NCBI GenBank assembly: GCA_050014835.1
Contig: JBEKCO010000007.1
Location: 1-56,905 of the forward strand
Direction: 5' to 3'
DNA from: Bog-793 sp050014835
GTDB taxonomy: Bacteria > Actinomycetota > Acidimicrobiia > Acidimicrobiales > Bog-793
DNA length: 56,905 nt
The notes beneath the pieces are model-generated. The model worked only from the letters and a program-made list of their open reading frames with translations, did not search any database and had not been told where the DNA came from. A program made the translations under genes and the position numbers. Of this stretch, positions 55,778 to 56,905 are shown one piece after another. The stretch's first letter is position 1. Each line of letters starts with the position of its first letter.

Positions 55778-56905
55778 CTACTCGGCGGACGCGCGCGCGA
55801 CCCTTTCGACCGCGGAGGAGACCGCCGGGACGACGGCGGGGTTGAACACGGTCGGGATGATGTAGGCGGGCGAGAGCTCGTCCTCCCCGACGACCGCGGC
55901 GAGCGCCCGGCCCGCCTCGAGCTCCATCTCGTCGGTGATCATTTTCGCGCCAACGTTCAGAAGGCCCCGGAAAAGCCCCGGGAATACCAGCACGTTGTTG
56001 ATCTGGTTCGACTCGTCGCTGCGCCCGGTGGCGACGATCGCCGCGTGCCGCCGGGCGATCTCGGAGTCGACCTCCGGGGTCGGGTTGGCCAGCGCGAAAA
56101 CGATGGCGTCCTTGCCGAGCGTCTTCAGGTGGTCCTCGGTGATGAGGTTCGGGCCCGAGACGCCGATCAGGACGTCGGCGCCCGCGACCGCCTCGGCGAT
56201 GCCCCCGACGCGGTGCTCGCGGTTCGTGTGGTTGGCGATCCAGCGCCGCGGCTCGTCGAGTCCCCTCGTGCTCTCGTCGAGGATGCCGCGGCGGTTCAGC
56301 GTGATCACGTCGCCGACACCCTCGGCGAGCAACAGCTTCGTGATGGCGACGCCCGCCGCGCCGATGCCGAGGACGACGACGCGCACCTCCTTCATCTGCT
56401 TGCCGACGACGCGGAGCGCGTTCGTCAAAGCCGCGAAGACGACGACGGCGGTGCCGTGCTGGTCGTCGTGGAAAACGGGGATGTCGAGCGACTCGCGCAG
56501 CCGTTCCTCGACCTCGAAACAGCGCGGCGCGGCAATGTCCTCGAGGTTGATCCCGCCGAAGACCGGCGCGATGCACTCGACAACGCGGACGATCTCGTCG
56601 GTGTCCTGCGTTGCGAGACAGATCGGCCAAGCGTCGACGTCGGCGAATCGCTTGAAGAGCAACGCCTTGCCCTCCATGACCGGGAGGGCGGCCTCCGGCC
56701 CGATGTTGCCGAGGCCGAGCACCGCGGAGCCGTCGGTCACGACGGCGACGGTGTTGCGCTTGATCGTCAGGTTGCGCACCGCGGAGGGGTCCTTGGCGAT
56801 CGCCATCGAGACCCGGGCGACGCCCGGTGTGTAGGCCATCGAGAGGTCGTCCCGGGTCCGCAGGGGCACGCGGGAGGCGATGGCGAGCTTGCCGCCGAGG
56901 TGGAG
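55778..56905 (-). CDS. NAD(P)-dependent malic enzyme (5' end cut by window edge)
   Basis: The frame reads to the right edge (LHLGGKLAIASR before the conserved VPLRTRDDLSMAYTPGVARV), so the N-terminus, probably with an ACT domain in longer family members, is outside. The visible 375 residues have the malate-binding region (TVAVVTDGSAVLGLGNIGPEA), metal ligands in FHDDQHGTA, the NAD-binding VLGIGAAGVAI and FALANPTPEV. It oxidatively decarboxylates malate to pyruvate. The GTG at 56869 could look like a start, but the homology continues before it. Confidence 0.95.
   Translation of the reverse strand, partial: LHLGGKLAIASRVPLRTRDDLSMAYTPGVARVSMAIAKDPSAVRNLTIKRNTVAVVTDGSAVLGLGNIGPEAALPVMEGKALLFKRFADVDAWPICLATQDTDEIVRVVECIAPVFGGINLEDIAAPRCFEVEERLRESLDIPVFHDDQHGTAVVVFAALTNALRVVGKQMKEVRVVVLGIGAAGVAITKLLLAEGVGDVITLNRRGILDESTRGLDEPRRWIANHTNREHRVGGIAEAVAGADVLIGVSGPNLITEDHLKTLGKDAIVFALANPTPEVDSEIARRHAAIVATGRSDESNQINNVLVFPGLFRGLLNVGAKMITDEMELEAGRALAAVVGEDELSPAYIIPTVFNPAVVPAVSSAVERVARASAE

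Noticed and set aside
54498..56630. Aldehyde dehydrogenase extended upstream to 1195 residues
   Set aside because: The added part lies opposite the epimerase and malic enzyme and does not resemble protein; homology begins near 54497.

Overview
The window is about 57 kb of very GC-rich chromosome and looks like a high-GC actinobacterium. The best guess from gene content and order is class Acidimicrobiia or a close relative; no rRNA is present to confirm this. The clues are the order uvrC–methyltransferase–rapZ, the polA–rpsA–coaE…uvrB–uvrA block seen in many Actinobacteria, a PdtaR-type ANTAR regulator, a fabD-fabH-fabG-acpP-fabF cluster, and several starts that sit directly behind a -10 element, as expected of leaderless mRNAs.

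Layout. 1-4.9 kb: rapZ (cut by the window edge), a SAM methyltransferase and uvrC on the minus strand, with nadA diverging. 5-7.8 kb: a membrane protein with a collagen-like repeat, an ECF sigma factor and a secreted protein. 8-14 kb: a GNAT acetyltransferase, then uvrB-uvrA. 14-21.3 kb: an accessory segment lying between coaE and uvrB, which are near neighbours in mycobacteria. It holds hicAB (hicB apparently frameshifted), a TIGR04076-type gene broken by a nonsense codon, an ACT-like protein, amrS and amrB, a fused molybdenum hydroxylase, a second TIGR04076 remnant, and an hsp20 gene under a CIRCE operator that carries at least two frameshifts. 21.3-27.2 kb: coaE, rpsA, polA and a divergent DtxR-family regulator.

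27.2-38.5 kb is mixed: a small HTH gene under paired inverted repeats, a BNR-repeat remnant, an orphan membrane protein, an MFS exporter, a frameshifted secreted protein, an ABC exporter whose ATPase has its own membrane anchor, pdtaR, a coiled-coil protein, an OSBS/menC-like enzyme, an ABM-like protein, tRNA-Leu(CAA) and a secreted protein. 38.5-45.9 kb: the fatty-acid synthesis cluster (fabD carries an extra lipoyl-like domain), an AarF/UbiB kinase and a UGT-like glycosyltransferase. 46-51.6 kb: a secreted protein, a DUF4349 protein translationally coupled to an ECF sigma factor, and a NatAB-type ABC exporter. 51.6-56.9 kb: a class III aminotransferase and an aldehyde dehydrogenase (probably GABA or polyamine catabolism), an HpnA-like epimerase and a 5'-truncated malic enzyme.

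How it works together. All three UvrABC excision-repair proteins and PolA are encoded here, although uvrC is apart from uvrBA. The fab genes form a tightly overlapped operon for elongation. Two ECF sigma factors each sit beside a membrane protein that could be an anti-sigma partner. About six accessory genes are broken by small indels or a stop while every housekeeping gene is intact, which suggests real decay of accessory genes rather than generally poor sequence. The best candidates for something undescribed are the AmrS-AmrB-molybdenum hydroxylase group behind a 49-bp palindrome, the FabD-lipoyl fusion, the membrane-anchored ABC ATPase and the HTH gene with twin operators.
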